Shown in pieces: positions 6,853 through 12,968 of a DNA stretch of 18,226 nt. The DNA comes from Bacillota bacterium (lineage in GTDB: Bacteria; Bacillota; Clostridia; Oscillospirales; Oscillospiraceae). The notes under the pieces were generated by a model. That model was not told where the DNA came from. It was given only the letters and a program-made list of their open reading frames with translations, and did not search any database. The translations under genes and the position numbers were made by a program. Location of the stretch: assembly GCA_029268085.1 (NCBI GenBank), contig JAJUHD010000029.1:1-18226 (forward strand), written 5' to 3'. Position 1 is the stretch's first letter, and each line of letters begins with the position of its first letter.

Positions 6853-7644
6853 TCACAAAATTGCCGTTTGTAAAACACACAGCGCCAAAACGGCAGCCAT
6901 GACGGCATAGTCTCTGGGATGCAGACGCTCTGCGGCTTTTTTTGTGCGTTTTGCCTTTCCGCTATAGCCCCGAGCCTCCATTGCGAGGGACAGTTCGTCT
7001 GCCCGCCTGAAGGCTTCGAGGAAAATGGGAATTGCAAGGGGCATAACGGCAGCCGCCTTTTCCGTCAGCTTCTGGCTGTCAAAGGTTGCTCCCCGAGCCG
7101 TCTGCGCCTTGCGTATCATGTCGGCTTCCTCGAAAAGCAAGGGTATGAACTGAATAGCCACAGAAATTATCATAGCAATCTGGTCCGTAGGAATCTTTAC
7201 AAAGCGAAGCGGTGAGATCAAGCTCTCAAGCGCGCCGGTTAGTTCCATCGGCGAGGTAGTGCAGGTAAGCACATTGCTCACAATGAGCACAAGAAGCACT
7301 CGGAACACAACATTGACTCCCTGGAGCACGCCTGACGGCGACGGATGGATGATCCAAAAAGAGAACCATGCCTTCTCGGCGCTGTAAAAGCACGCGTTCA
7401 TCAGAAAAATCAGGATAAAAAACAAATACATCCTATAAACCGAGCCGGCGGCGGTTTTTACAGTCAGTCCCGAAATCGCGATGATACCGGCTGCGGCGGC
7501 AATCAGTACAGCATATCCTACTAGCGAGTCTGTGTTGACGATTGCAACAAGGAGTGTAATCAGGGAAAGCAGCTTTATCCTTGCATCCAATTTATGGATA
7601 ATCGAGTTACCCGGTATGAACATACCGGTGGGAAGTCCGGTCAT
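6853..7644 (-). CDS. ecfT: ECF transporter transmembrane component EcfT
   Basis: A 263-residue EcfT with both coupling motifs intact: KAQTARGA in the cytoplasmic loop and AMEARGYSGKAK further on. Hydrophobic spans occupy the N-terminal half and the C-terminus. The start is placed at ATG 7644 because its ATGA overlaps the ecfA2 stop, giving translational coupling and the family-typical beginning near MTGLPTGMFIPGNSIIHKLD. A longer frame upstream overlaps ecfA2 and is unlikely. Together with EcfA1/EcfA2 it forms the energising module, which in Firmicutes can serve one dedicated S component or several unlinked ones. Confidence 0.93.
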   Translation of the reverse strand: MTGLPTGMFIPGNSIIHKLDARIKLLSLITLLVAIVNTDSLVGYAVLIAAAAGIIAISGLTVKTAAGSVYRMYLFFILIFLMNACFYSAEKAWFSFWIIHPSPSGVLQGVNVVFRVLLVLIVSNVLTCTTSPMELTGALESLISPLRFVKIPTDQIAMIISVAIQFIPLLFEEADMIRKAQTARGATFDSQKLTEKAAAVMPLAIPIFLEAFRRADELSLAMEARGYSGKAKRTKKAAERLHPRDYAVMAAVLALCVLQTAIL

Positions 7645-8501
7645 TCGCGATTGCCTCCCTTCACATAGGAAACAAGCTGCGAAACAAGCTCTTGGCGACA
7701 TATAACGTCATGCCCGATTCCTATGCCGCGATAGCGAAGAAGCTCCGCAATCATAGCAGGCTGACTTGTGCCGAGCCGCTTTTCTTTAAGATATTGCACA
7801 TCGCTGAGAATTTCTCTTGCCGCACCGTCCATAATGAGCTTGCCGTTTTCCAATACAATTATTCTTTTGGCGTGTTCGGCAAGAGCATCCGCATTATGCG
7901 ACACCATAATAATCGAAGTTCCGGATGAGTTCAGCTCATCGGTAAGGCTCAGGAATGCTTCGCGCCCGAGCGGATCGAGTCCCGCTATCGGCTCATCGAG
8001 TATAAGCACCTCGGGCTTGACCGCAAGAACGCCCGCTATCGCCACTCTGCGCTTTTCGCCGCCGGAAAGCCCGAGCGGAGAAATATCGCGCACTTTTTCA
8101 AAGTCAAAGCCGAGTGTTTCCAAAGCCCACTTTACTCTCTCCGCGGATTCCGATTTTGATAGACCCAGACGCTTAAGCCCGAACATCACATCCCGTTCGA
8201 CCGTGGTTTCAAAAAGCTGATATTCGGGATACTGGAACACGATGCCGACCTTCCTGCGCAGCTCCTTCCGGTCATATTCCTTCGAGTTTATGTTCCTGCC
8301 GTCGAGTAAAATATTACCCTTTATCGGTGTCAGAAGCCCGGCTATGAGCTGGATGAGTGTAGATTTTCCGCAGCCCGTATGGCCCATTATGCCTATAAAT
8401 TCTCCATTTTTGATTGTAAGCGAGACGTCTCTCAGCGCCTCGGCTTCAAAAGGGGTGCCCTTTGCATAGGTATAGAAGACATTTTCTATTTCAATCGGCA
8501 T
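7641..8501 (-). CDS. ecfA2: ECF transporter ATPase EcfA2
   Basis: A 286-residue ABC ATPase. Walker A GHTGCGKST is at 40-48, Q-loop VFQYPEYQLFETT at about 88-100 (a typical EcfA2 form), signature LSGGEKRR at 145-152, Walker B VLILDEP at 165-171 and the switch His in MVSHN. The start is set at ATG 8501, preceded by GGAGGAAAT, so it overlaps the end of ecfA1 by 16 nt; a longer frame from 8537 lacks a site. The ~40-residue tail after the core is typical of ECF ATPases, which contact EcfT there. It pairs with EcfA1. Confidence 0.95.
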   Translation of the reverse strand: MPIEIENVFYTYAKGTPFEAEALRDVSLTIKNGEFIGIMGHTGCGKSTLIQLIAGLLTPIKGNILLDGRNINSKEYDRKELRRKVGIVFQYPEYQLFETTVERDVMFGLKRLGLSKSESAERVKWALETLGFDFEKVRDISPLGLSGGEKRRVAIAGVLAVKPEVLILDEPIAGLDPLGREAFLSLTDELNSSGTSIIMVSHNADALAEHAKRIIVLENGKLIMDGAAREILSDVQYLKEKRLGTSQPAMIAELLRYRGIGIGHDVICRQELVSQLVSYVKGGNRE

Positions 8502-9325
8502 ATTTCCTCCGCGAGCTCTTCGTTTGTAAGCGGACATTTTTCGAGCCGAACCCCTGCAAGCTTAAGGTCATAGTAAACTCGGACTGCGAAAGGAGGAAGA
8601 AGGCCCGCTCTCATAAGCAGCTCGGGGTTTGTAAGTATTTCCCTCGGCGTGCCTCCGGCAATTATTTCCCCATCGTGGATAAGATATACCCTGTCGGCGG
8701 AAACGGCCTCCTCGACATAATGAGAGATCATTATTATGGTCTTGTGGTTCTCATCGCGGAGGCTTTTCATTGTATAAAGGACTTCCTGTCTGCCCTCGGG
8801 GTCGAGCATAGCGGTCGCCTCGTCAAATATTAATATGTCGGGGGCGACGGCGAGAACGCCTGCAATCGCTATACGCTGCTTTTGACCGCCGGAAAGCATG
8901 TGCGGCGATTTGTTTTCATACCCTCCCATACCGACTGCTTCAAGTACGGACGCGGTTATCTCGGGTATTTGGTCCTCAGGCGTGCCGTAATTTTCAAGCC
9001 CGAAAGCTATATCCTCTTTTATTATTGATGAAACGAACTGGTTGTCGGGATTTTGAAATACCATACCGCAAGCTCTTCGTATCCTGCGGATATTTGCTTT
9101 GCCCTTCGCGTCGAGTCCGGCGACGGTAAGATCTCCCTGCTGCAAGGGAATGAGCGCGTTGAGATGCTTTGCTAGGGTTGATTTGCCGCAGCCGTTATGC
9201 CCGAGTATAGCTATGAATTCTCCCAGCTCAACAGTCAGGCTGACGCCTTTTAAAGAGAGGTTTTTGCTCCCCTCATATTCATAGGAGTGAGATATTTCTT
9301 TTGCTTCGATTGCATTCATCAGCAT
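8486..9325 (-). CDS. ecfA1: ECF transporter ATPase EcfA1
   Basis: A 279-residue ABC ATPase. Walker A GHNGCGKST is at 42-50, Q-loop VFQNPDNQFV at 89-98 (typical of EcfA1), signature LSGGQKQRIAIAG at 144-156, Walker B ILIFDEATAMLDPEG from 164 and the switch His in MISHYVEEA. The start ATG 9325 has AGGA 6 nt upstream; the in-frame ATG at 9319 is spaced 12 nt and less likely. It is the first gene of the second ECF operon, which has its own promoter at 9351-9393 and is separated from the upstream operon by a terminator. Confidence 0.95.
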   Translation of the reverse strand: MLMNAIEAKEISHSYEYEGSKNLSLKGVSLTVELGEFIAILGHNGCGKSTLAKHLNALIPLQQGDLTVAGLDAKGKANIRRIRRACGMVFQNPDNQFVSSIIKEDIAFGLENYGTPEDQIPEITASVLEAVGMGGYENKSPHMLSGGQKQRIAIAGVLAVAPDILIFDEATAMLDPEGRQEVLYTMKSLRDENHKTIIMISHYVEEAVSADRVYLIHDGEIIAGGTPREILTNPELLMRAGLLPPFAVRVYYDLKLAGVRLEKCPLTNEELAEEICRLK

Positions 9326-9350
9326 TATCCGTCCTGACTAAGTTCGACTT

Positions 9351-9393
9351 ATTATATAAGCAGCATCCATTTTGTTACAAGCCCGGGCGGGGG
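9351..9393 (-). promoter_or_regulatory. Promoter of the second ECF operon with shared element (copy D)
   Basis: On the minus strand 9393-9375 reads CCCCCGCCCGGGCTTGTAA. TTGTAA is the -35 and TATAAT (9356-9351) the -10, with an 18-nt spacer. It lies just upstream of ecfA1. GCCCGGGC within the element is a perfect palindrome. Confidence 0.65.
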
Positions 9394-9414
9394 ATATAAT
9401 AGCGGCGGTTTCCT

Positions 9415-9453
9415 GACAAAAGAGGCGCTCGCAGTCTCACGGCTGCAAACGCC
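9415..9453 (-). terminator. Intrinsic terminator of the deacylase-methyltransferase-redox operon
   Basis: On the minus strand GGCGTTTGCAG (9453-9443) pairs with CTGCGAGCGCC (9434-9424) over 11 positions, two of them G-U, around an 8-nt loop. TCTTTTGTC follows. It lies 18 nt after the stop of the C_GCAxxG_C_C gene and isolates that operon from ecfA1. Confidence 0.8.
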
Positions 9454-9471
9454 TTTAATGTCCAGACATGG

Positions 9472-9870
9472 TTATTTATCATTTTCAACTAGGCTCTTTA
9501 CAAGCTCCTCAGCCGTATTTATGTAATTGCCGCAGCGGTGAAGGTCATTAACACTGCAAAGGTCCCGGCAGCAGAGTGAACCGTGCCTGTCTATAAATGC
9601 TGATGTAAATTCGTCAGTCATTTTCGCAATCTTGTCTTTTGCTTTTTCGTCATCATACTCGCAGTGATTGCAGTACATTCCCAGCGAATACAGACCTCCT
9701 ACGACTGCACTGCATACTTCCCCTTTATGTATGCCTCCGCCGAAGCTGCCAAGAGCCGCACGCGCAGATTTTTCGTCAAAACCGCACGTTTCGCTCAGGA
9801 AGGTGGCGACTATTTGTCCGCAGCTGAAGCCTGCCTTATACATTTCGTATGCTTTTTTCATGTCCGCCAT
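9472..9870 (-). CDS. C_GCAxxG_C_C family redox-type protein
   Basis: A 132-residue soluble Cys-rich protein of the C_GCAxxG_C_C family. The pattern is visible as GFSCGQ near the N-terminus, ETCGFDE, then GSFGGGIHKGEVCSAVVGG (a CSAVVGG variant of the usual CGAVTGA), then CNHC, and later CCRDLC and RCGNY. The spacing of cysteines suggests a metal- or disulfide-based redox role, but no reaction is known for the family. The start ATG 9870 lies 8-11 nt after GAGGCGG; an upstream TTG at 9909 is possible but lacks a site. It is the third gene of an operon with an M14 deacylase and a methyltransferase, 48 nt after the latter. Confidence 0.85.
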   Translation of the reverse strand: MADMKKAYEMYKAGFSCGQIVATFLSETCGFDEKSARAALGSFGGGIHKGEVCSAVVGGLYSLGMYCNHCEYDDEKAKDKIAKMTDEFTSAFIDRHGSLCCRDLCSVNDLHRCGNYINTAEELVKSLVENDK

Positions 9871-9918
9871 ATTTTTGTCCGCCTCTTTTCGTATGATCAG
9901 AGTTTTCAATTCAGCAAC

Positions 9919-10725
9919 TTATTTTTCCCAGTACATGGTTGCAACTGTCGTATAAATGTTGTCCGATATTATGCCGTCACTAACAATTGATTTAAGATAA
10001 TCCTTGATGATCCCTGTCTCGCTTTCACTCAATTGCTTTGCCATTGCGACTCTGCCCAAATAAAACGAACACGCGTCGTCATACGACTGATTCATCGGCC
10101 ATATCTGCTTTTCATAACTGAGCTTCGGCAAATAGCCTTTTTGGAGCAGCATATCGAGCATATAAGCAAAAGAGCTGCCGCCTGAACAGTCTTCCTTGAT
10201 TCCGGCCAATTCCCAAACTTTCTGCATGACCGGTTCTATCATCTTTATAGGGCTGCATACCGCGCAAAAGCGTCTGCTTGCGTCGATCAACTTTTCAAAT
10301 GTATCTGCGTCACAAATGGCGGGGGTATTATGCGCAAAAACCAGGTCAAAGCGGTTCTTCAATCCCTGACGTTCAAGATCGACCGTATTCCAGTCAGCCG
10401 TTTCGAGGGTTACGTTCTTGATCCCGGACTCTTCCAGTACCTTTTTTCCGTGAGCAAGCATCTTAGGCGAAATGTCAAATCCCGTTGCCGTATGTACTTT
10501 ATCGGCAAGAGCGATTGAATATATCCCCACGCCGCAGCCGATGTCGAGGACATCGTAGCTTTTATCGAGCATGCGCTCATCTTCCAGCAGTTTCAGAAAC
10601 TCGTCATAGATATGATGATAGGTAGGATCTTCCGCCTGCGAATCCCATAACCTCACATCATTTTGGCTGTTCTTGTTCGGAGCAACCCAAACTTTTCTTA
10701 TTTCTTCAATTTTCACAGCTTTCAT
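9919..10725 (-). CDS. Class I SAM-dependent methyltransferase (268 aa)
   Basis: A Rossmann-fold methyltransferase with motif I VLDIGCGVG at 59-67, the ribose-binding acidic residue in GFDISPKML (Asp 84), and ETADWNTVDL near 108-117 for the adenine side. A substrate cap follows, with a Cys/Pro-rich loop (RRFCAVCSPIKMIEPVM) and an aromatic C-terminus. The ATG at 10725 abuts GGGAG with no spacing; the GTG at 10716, 9 nt from the same site, is an equally good or better start. It lies 20 nt after an M14 deacylase gene and 48 nt before a C_GCAxxG_C_C gene. Substrate unknown. It is distinct in sequence from the other two methyltransferases here, which also sit with transport genes. Confidence 0.85.
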   Translation of the reverse strand: MKAVKIEEIRKVWVAPNKNSQNDVRLWDSQAEDPTYHHIYDEFLKLLEDERMLDKSYDVLDIGCGVGIYSIALADKVHTATGFDISPKMLAHGKKVLEESGIKNVTLETADWNTVDLERQGLKNRFDLVFAHNTPAICDADTFEKLIDASRRFCAVCSPIKMIEPVMQKVWELAGIKEDCSGGSSFAYMLDMLLQKGYLPKLSYEKQIWPMNQSYDDACSFYLGRVAMAKQLSESETGIIKDYLKSIVSDGIISDNIYTTVATMYWEK

Positions 10726-10745
10726 CTCCCAGCTAAATATTTATG

Positions 10746-11681
10746 TCAGATATCACCGCAGGCCGCGAGAAAATCACCGCGGCGGATGGCGAGGGATCCG
10801 GCCTGATAAAGAACGACGCAATCGGCAGCCGCTTTCGGACACATAAGCTCCCTGCCGAAAAAATCCCGTATGCTGCCCAAAGGCATTCCTTTTTTAATCA
10901 AGCTCCCAACCGCCGAAGCCGGATACCAGCAGCCGTCGGAATCGGCGCTGTAATAGTCGACGCGCTCTATCGTTTCAGGCACTTTTCGTTGGGGTTCGCT
11001 GCGTGAAATCACATTTAGCCGGTGCAGTATGCGCCGGACATCCGAAAGGTAAGTCAGCACATCATTTTCCGACCATGCCGCCATGCCGCCGCGCTCTAAC
11101 AAGACTCCGGGAATACCCAGTTTCGCCGCAAAGCTGAACGAGCTTCCTGTATATTCCTTCGCGCGGACCATATAATCCGCATCAACAAGCTGCGCCATGC
11201 GTTTAGAAGCATTTTCAAGATACCTGTCCCCCATGGCCTGAAAGTAAACGTGGGGGATAAGCTCTTCACAATATCCTCCGCTATGCAGGTCAATAAAACA
11301 TGATGCCTCATTAAAGTAATAATTCATTAAATTATGCGCAAGCTGTTCAGAAACACTACCGTCATTTCGTCCGGGGAATACTCGATTGAGGTTTTTGCCG
11401 TCCTCCGGAACAACATCCGGTGCAAAACTGAAAAAGCCTGTGGGATTGCATACGTGCACAATGGCAACGCAGCCGCGGATGCTTGAAGGTTCAAGCTCTT
11501 GGGCAAGGCGGTTTGCCGTCTCAATGCCCACATACTCCTGATTATGAATTCCTGCGGTTATCAGCACATTGGGGCCGTCCTCCGTTCCCCGAACAACAGT
11601 TACGGGCAGGGAGGCTTCAAAGCCCTGCACTGGAATCAAGTTCTGTCTTTTGGTTCCTCGCCCGATATCAAAAACACTCAT
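10746..11681 (-). CDS. M14-family succinylglutamate desuccinylase/aspartoacylase-like deacylase
   Basis: A 311-residue zinc hydrolase of the AstE/AspA group. Zinc ligands are visible as His46 and Glu49 in AGIHNQE and His133 in DLHSGG. KNLNRVFPG at about 96-104 carries the Asn-Arg substrate-carboxylate pair of the family. Glu196 in LLERGG is the expected catalytic acid. The C-terminal third forms the usual beta-rich cap. Such enzymes cleave N-acyl amino acids or related amides; the exact substrate cannot be read. It is the first gene after the minus-strand promoter at 11750-11791. The site before the ATG is weak (GGGGTGA). It is divergent from the methyltransferase/ABC operon and shares the promoter element with it. 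Confidence 0.85.
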   Translation of the reverse strand: MSVFDIGRGTKRQNLIPVQGFEASLPVTVVRGTEDGPNVLITAGIHNQEYVGIETANRLAQELEPSSIRGCVAIVHVCNPTGFFSFAPDVVPEDGKNLNRVFPGRNDGSVSEQLAHNLMNYYFNEASCFIDLHSGGYCEELIPHVYFQAMGDRYLENASKRMAQLVDADYMVRAKEYTGSSFSFAAKLGIPGVLLERGGMAAWSENDVLTYLSDVRRILHRLNVISRSEPQRKVPETIERVDYYSADSDGCWYPASAVGSLIKKGMPLGSIRDFFGRELMCPKAAADCVVLYQAGSLAIRRGDFLAACGDI

Positions 11682-11749
11682 ATAATCACCCCGATATCAT
11701 ATCTGCAATATGCTTACGCATTTAATTAGTTTGCTGGCGTATCGTCATA

Positions 11750-11791
11750 AGTATAGAAAGCCATATCCCAAGCCGCAAGCCCCCACTGGGG
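11750..11791 (-). promoter_or_regulatory. Promoter of the deacylase operon with shared element (copy C)
   Basis: On the minus strand 11791-11773 reads CCCCAGTGGGGGCTTGCGG. TTGCGG is the -35 and TATACT (11755-11750) the -10, with an exact 17-nt spacer. The predicted 5' leader before the deacylase ATG is about 60 nt. CCCC-AGT-GGGG is locally palindromic. Confidence 0.65.
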
Positions 11792-11874
11792 TTTCAATTT
11801 TCAAATTAAGCTCAAAAATAACAGGCTTTTGGAAAACAAAAATGAAAGCGGAAAAAATTTTATTCATTTTTTAT

Positions 11875-11915
11875 CCCCGTGGGAGGCTTGCGCGATGTAT
11901 TTCAATCGATACAAT
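11875..11915 (+). promoter_or_regulatory. Promoter with shared element (copy A), reading into a terminator
   Basis: 11875-11893 reads CCCCGTGGGAGGCTTGCGC. TTGCGC is the -35 and TACAAT (11910-11915) the -10, with a 16-nt spacer. Transcription would begin near 11922 and meet the strong terminator at 11963-12004. Confidence 0.55.
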
Positions 11916-11921
11916 AAAAGC

Positions 11922-12009
11922 GTAGTACATAACTCCATGTCTCCTCATCAATCTCCTTGTTTAAAGGACGGGCCGCAGTTCTCTCCGACTGCGGCCCGTC
12001 CTTTGTTGT
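11922..12009 (+). ncRNA. Putative small RNA of about 87 nt with anti-Shine-Dalgarno-like CU tracts
   Basis: A promoter (copy A) and an intrinsic terminator bracket a segment of about 87 nt with no open frame. The 5' half is pyrimidine-rich and contains CTCC, TCTCCTC and ATCTCCTTG, which could pair with GGAG-type ribosome sites. The terminator loop also holds CTCTCC. TCCTT at 11955-11959 could compete for the left stem arm AAAGGA, so a role as an attenuated leader of the downstream operon is the main alternative. Confidence 0.45.
11963..12009 (+). terminator. Very strong intrinsic terminator, plus strand
   Basis: A perfect 16-bp stem: AAAGGACGGGCCGCAG (11963-11978) pairs with its reverse complement at 11989-12004 around the 10-nt loop TTCTCTCCGA. 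GTTGTTTTG follows. No plus-strand protein gene lies between 5363 and this site, so it must end an untranslated transcript, most likely that from promoter A. Confidence 0.85.
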
Positions 12010-12075
12010 TTTGGGTTCCGATTTCTTGAAAATACGAAAATACGCCCCAAACGGCTAAAAAACGCCAACATATAA

Positions 12076-12117
12076 CCCCCCGGGTGGCTTGTGTGCAAAA
12101 AATGCCCCAATTATAAT
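12076..12117 (+). promoter_or_regulatory. Promoter of the methyltransferase/ABC operon with shared element (copy B)
   Basis: 12076-12094 reads CCCCCCGGGTGGCTTGTGT. TTGTGT is the -35 and a perfect TATAAT (12112-12117) the -10, with a 17-nt spacer. The predicted leader is only about 26 nt before the ATG at 12150, which is preceded by GGAGG. Confidence 0.7.
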
Positions 12118-12149
12118 CTCAATAAAGTTATATTCCGGAGGATCCATGC

Positions 12150-12908
12150 ATGTCTGAGCTTCTCAAATCAATTGAACAATACTGGTCTAAAAGGGCCCCG
12201 TCATACTCGGATTATATTTTGAAAACTGTTGAAAATGACTGGGAGGATATTTGGGCGGAAACGCTGATAGCCGGATTTCCGGCGGAAAGCGGCGAACCGC
12301 TTCGCGTGCTGGACATAGGGACAGGGCCGGGATATTATGCTCTGATCCTTGCAAAGCGGGGCTTCGATGTGACAGCCGTGGACTATTCCGAGGGTATGCT
12401 TGAGGCGGCGCGCAGAAACGCGGGGGAGTACGCGGACTCCATAGCATTTGCGCGTATGGACGCTCACAGACTGGACTTTGACGATAACAGCTTTGATGCC
12501 ATCGTAACAAGGAACCTTACATGGAACCTTGAAGATCCTGCAAAAGCTTACGCGGACTGGTACAGAGTCCTGCGCCCGGGCGGACGTATGCTTAACTACG
12601 ACGCCAATTGGTATGCCTATCTTTTCGACGAAAAGAAAAGGAAGGAGTACGAACAGGACCGCCTCAATACCGTTCAGAAAGGCATTCCCGACCATGGTTA
12701 CTACGAGGATGGAAAAATCATGGAGGAAATATCGAAAAGCCTGCCCCTCGGCCGCCTCAGCCGGCCGCAGTGGGACATGGTAACGCTCCTGAACATCGGT
12801 TTTTCAAAAGTTTCTGTGGATACCACGGCCAGCAGCTTCCTGCTGAACGACGAGGAAAAGGTCAATTACGCTTCAACTCCCGGCTTCCTCATATGCGCCG
12901 AGAAGTAG
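12150..12908 (+). CDS. Class I SAM-dependent methyltransferase (252 aa) leading an ABC transporter operon
   Basis: A Rossmann-fold methyltransferase of the UbiE/Methyltransf_11 style. Motif I is VLDIGTGPG at 53-61, the acidic residue lies in TAVDYSEGML (Asp 78), and ARMDAHRLDF gives the adenine-side Asp. FDAIVTRNLTWNLEDP and the post-motif RVLRPGGRML follow. An aromatic C-terminal cap (NYDANWYAYLFD onward) likely sets the substrate, which is unknown. The start at 12150 lies 8 nt after GGAGG; the ATG at 12146 opens only a three-codon frame. It is followed 60 nt later by the transporter lipoprotein. Methyltransferases of this kind often accompany nickel/peptide-type ABC operons in Clostridia (from memory), which hints at modification of a ligand or metallophore. 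Confidence 0.88.
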   Translation: MSELLKSIEQYWSKRAPSYSDYILKTVENDWEDIWAETLIAGFPAESGEPLRVLDIGTGPGYYALILAKRGFDVTAVDYSEGMLEAARRNAGEYADSIAFARMDAHRLDFDDNSFDAIVTRNLTWNLEDPAKAYADWYRVLRPGGRMLNYDANWYAYLFDEKKRKEYEQDRLNTVQKGIPDHGYYEDGKIMEEISKSLPLGRLSRPQWDMVTLLNIGFSKVSVDTTASSFLLNDEEKVNYASTPGFLICAEK

Positions 12909-12968
12909 AGTCGTCTTTGAATAAAAGCTCCGAGAGTAAGAAAGAACGGAGCGTAAACGGAGGAAAAT

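Larger units (their letters stand above)
11682..12149. other. 468-nt divergent control region
   Basis: No credible protein gene lies here; the short frames at 11710-12029 lack support and run through the terminator hairpin. In order it holds the leftward promoter C, an AT-rich stretch (11792-11874), rightward promoter A, a putative small RNA with a strong terminator, and rightward promoter B for the methyltransferase/ABC operon. The elements of C and A face away from each other and form an imperfect inverted repeat (11773-11791 with 11875-11893). Confidence 0.7.

Noticed and set aside
9639..9990. Plus-strand frames opposite the C_GCAxxG_C_C gene
   Set aside because: They mirror a well-supported minus-strand gene and show no plausible protein features.
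11760..11900. IS200/IS605-like ends or a MITE because of the G/C-rich local palindromes
   Set aside because: The two arms are better explained as copies of the promoter element that also occurs at 5477, 9375 and 12076. No transposase or guide-RNA-like gene lies nearby.
11910..12149. Known riboswitch (cobalamin, SAM or NiCo) ahead of the methyltransferase/ABC operon
   Set aside because: I could not recognise the conserved cores. The leader from promoter B is too short, and the terminator-bearing segment is mostly unstructured CU-rich sequence.
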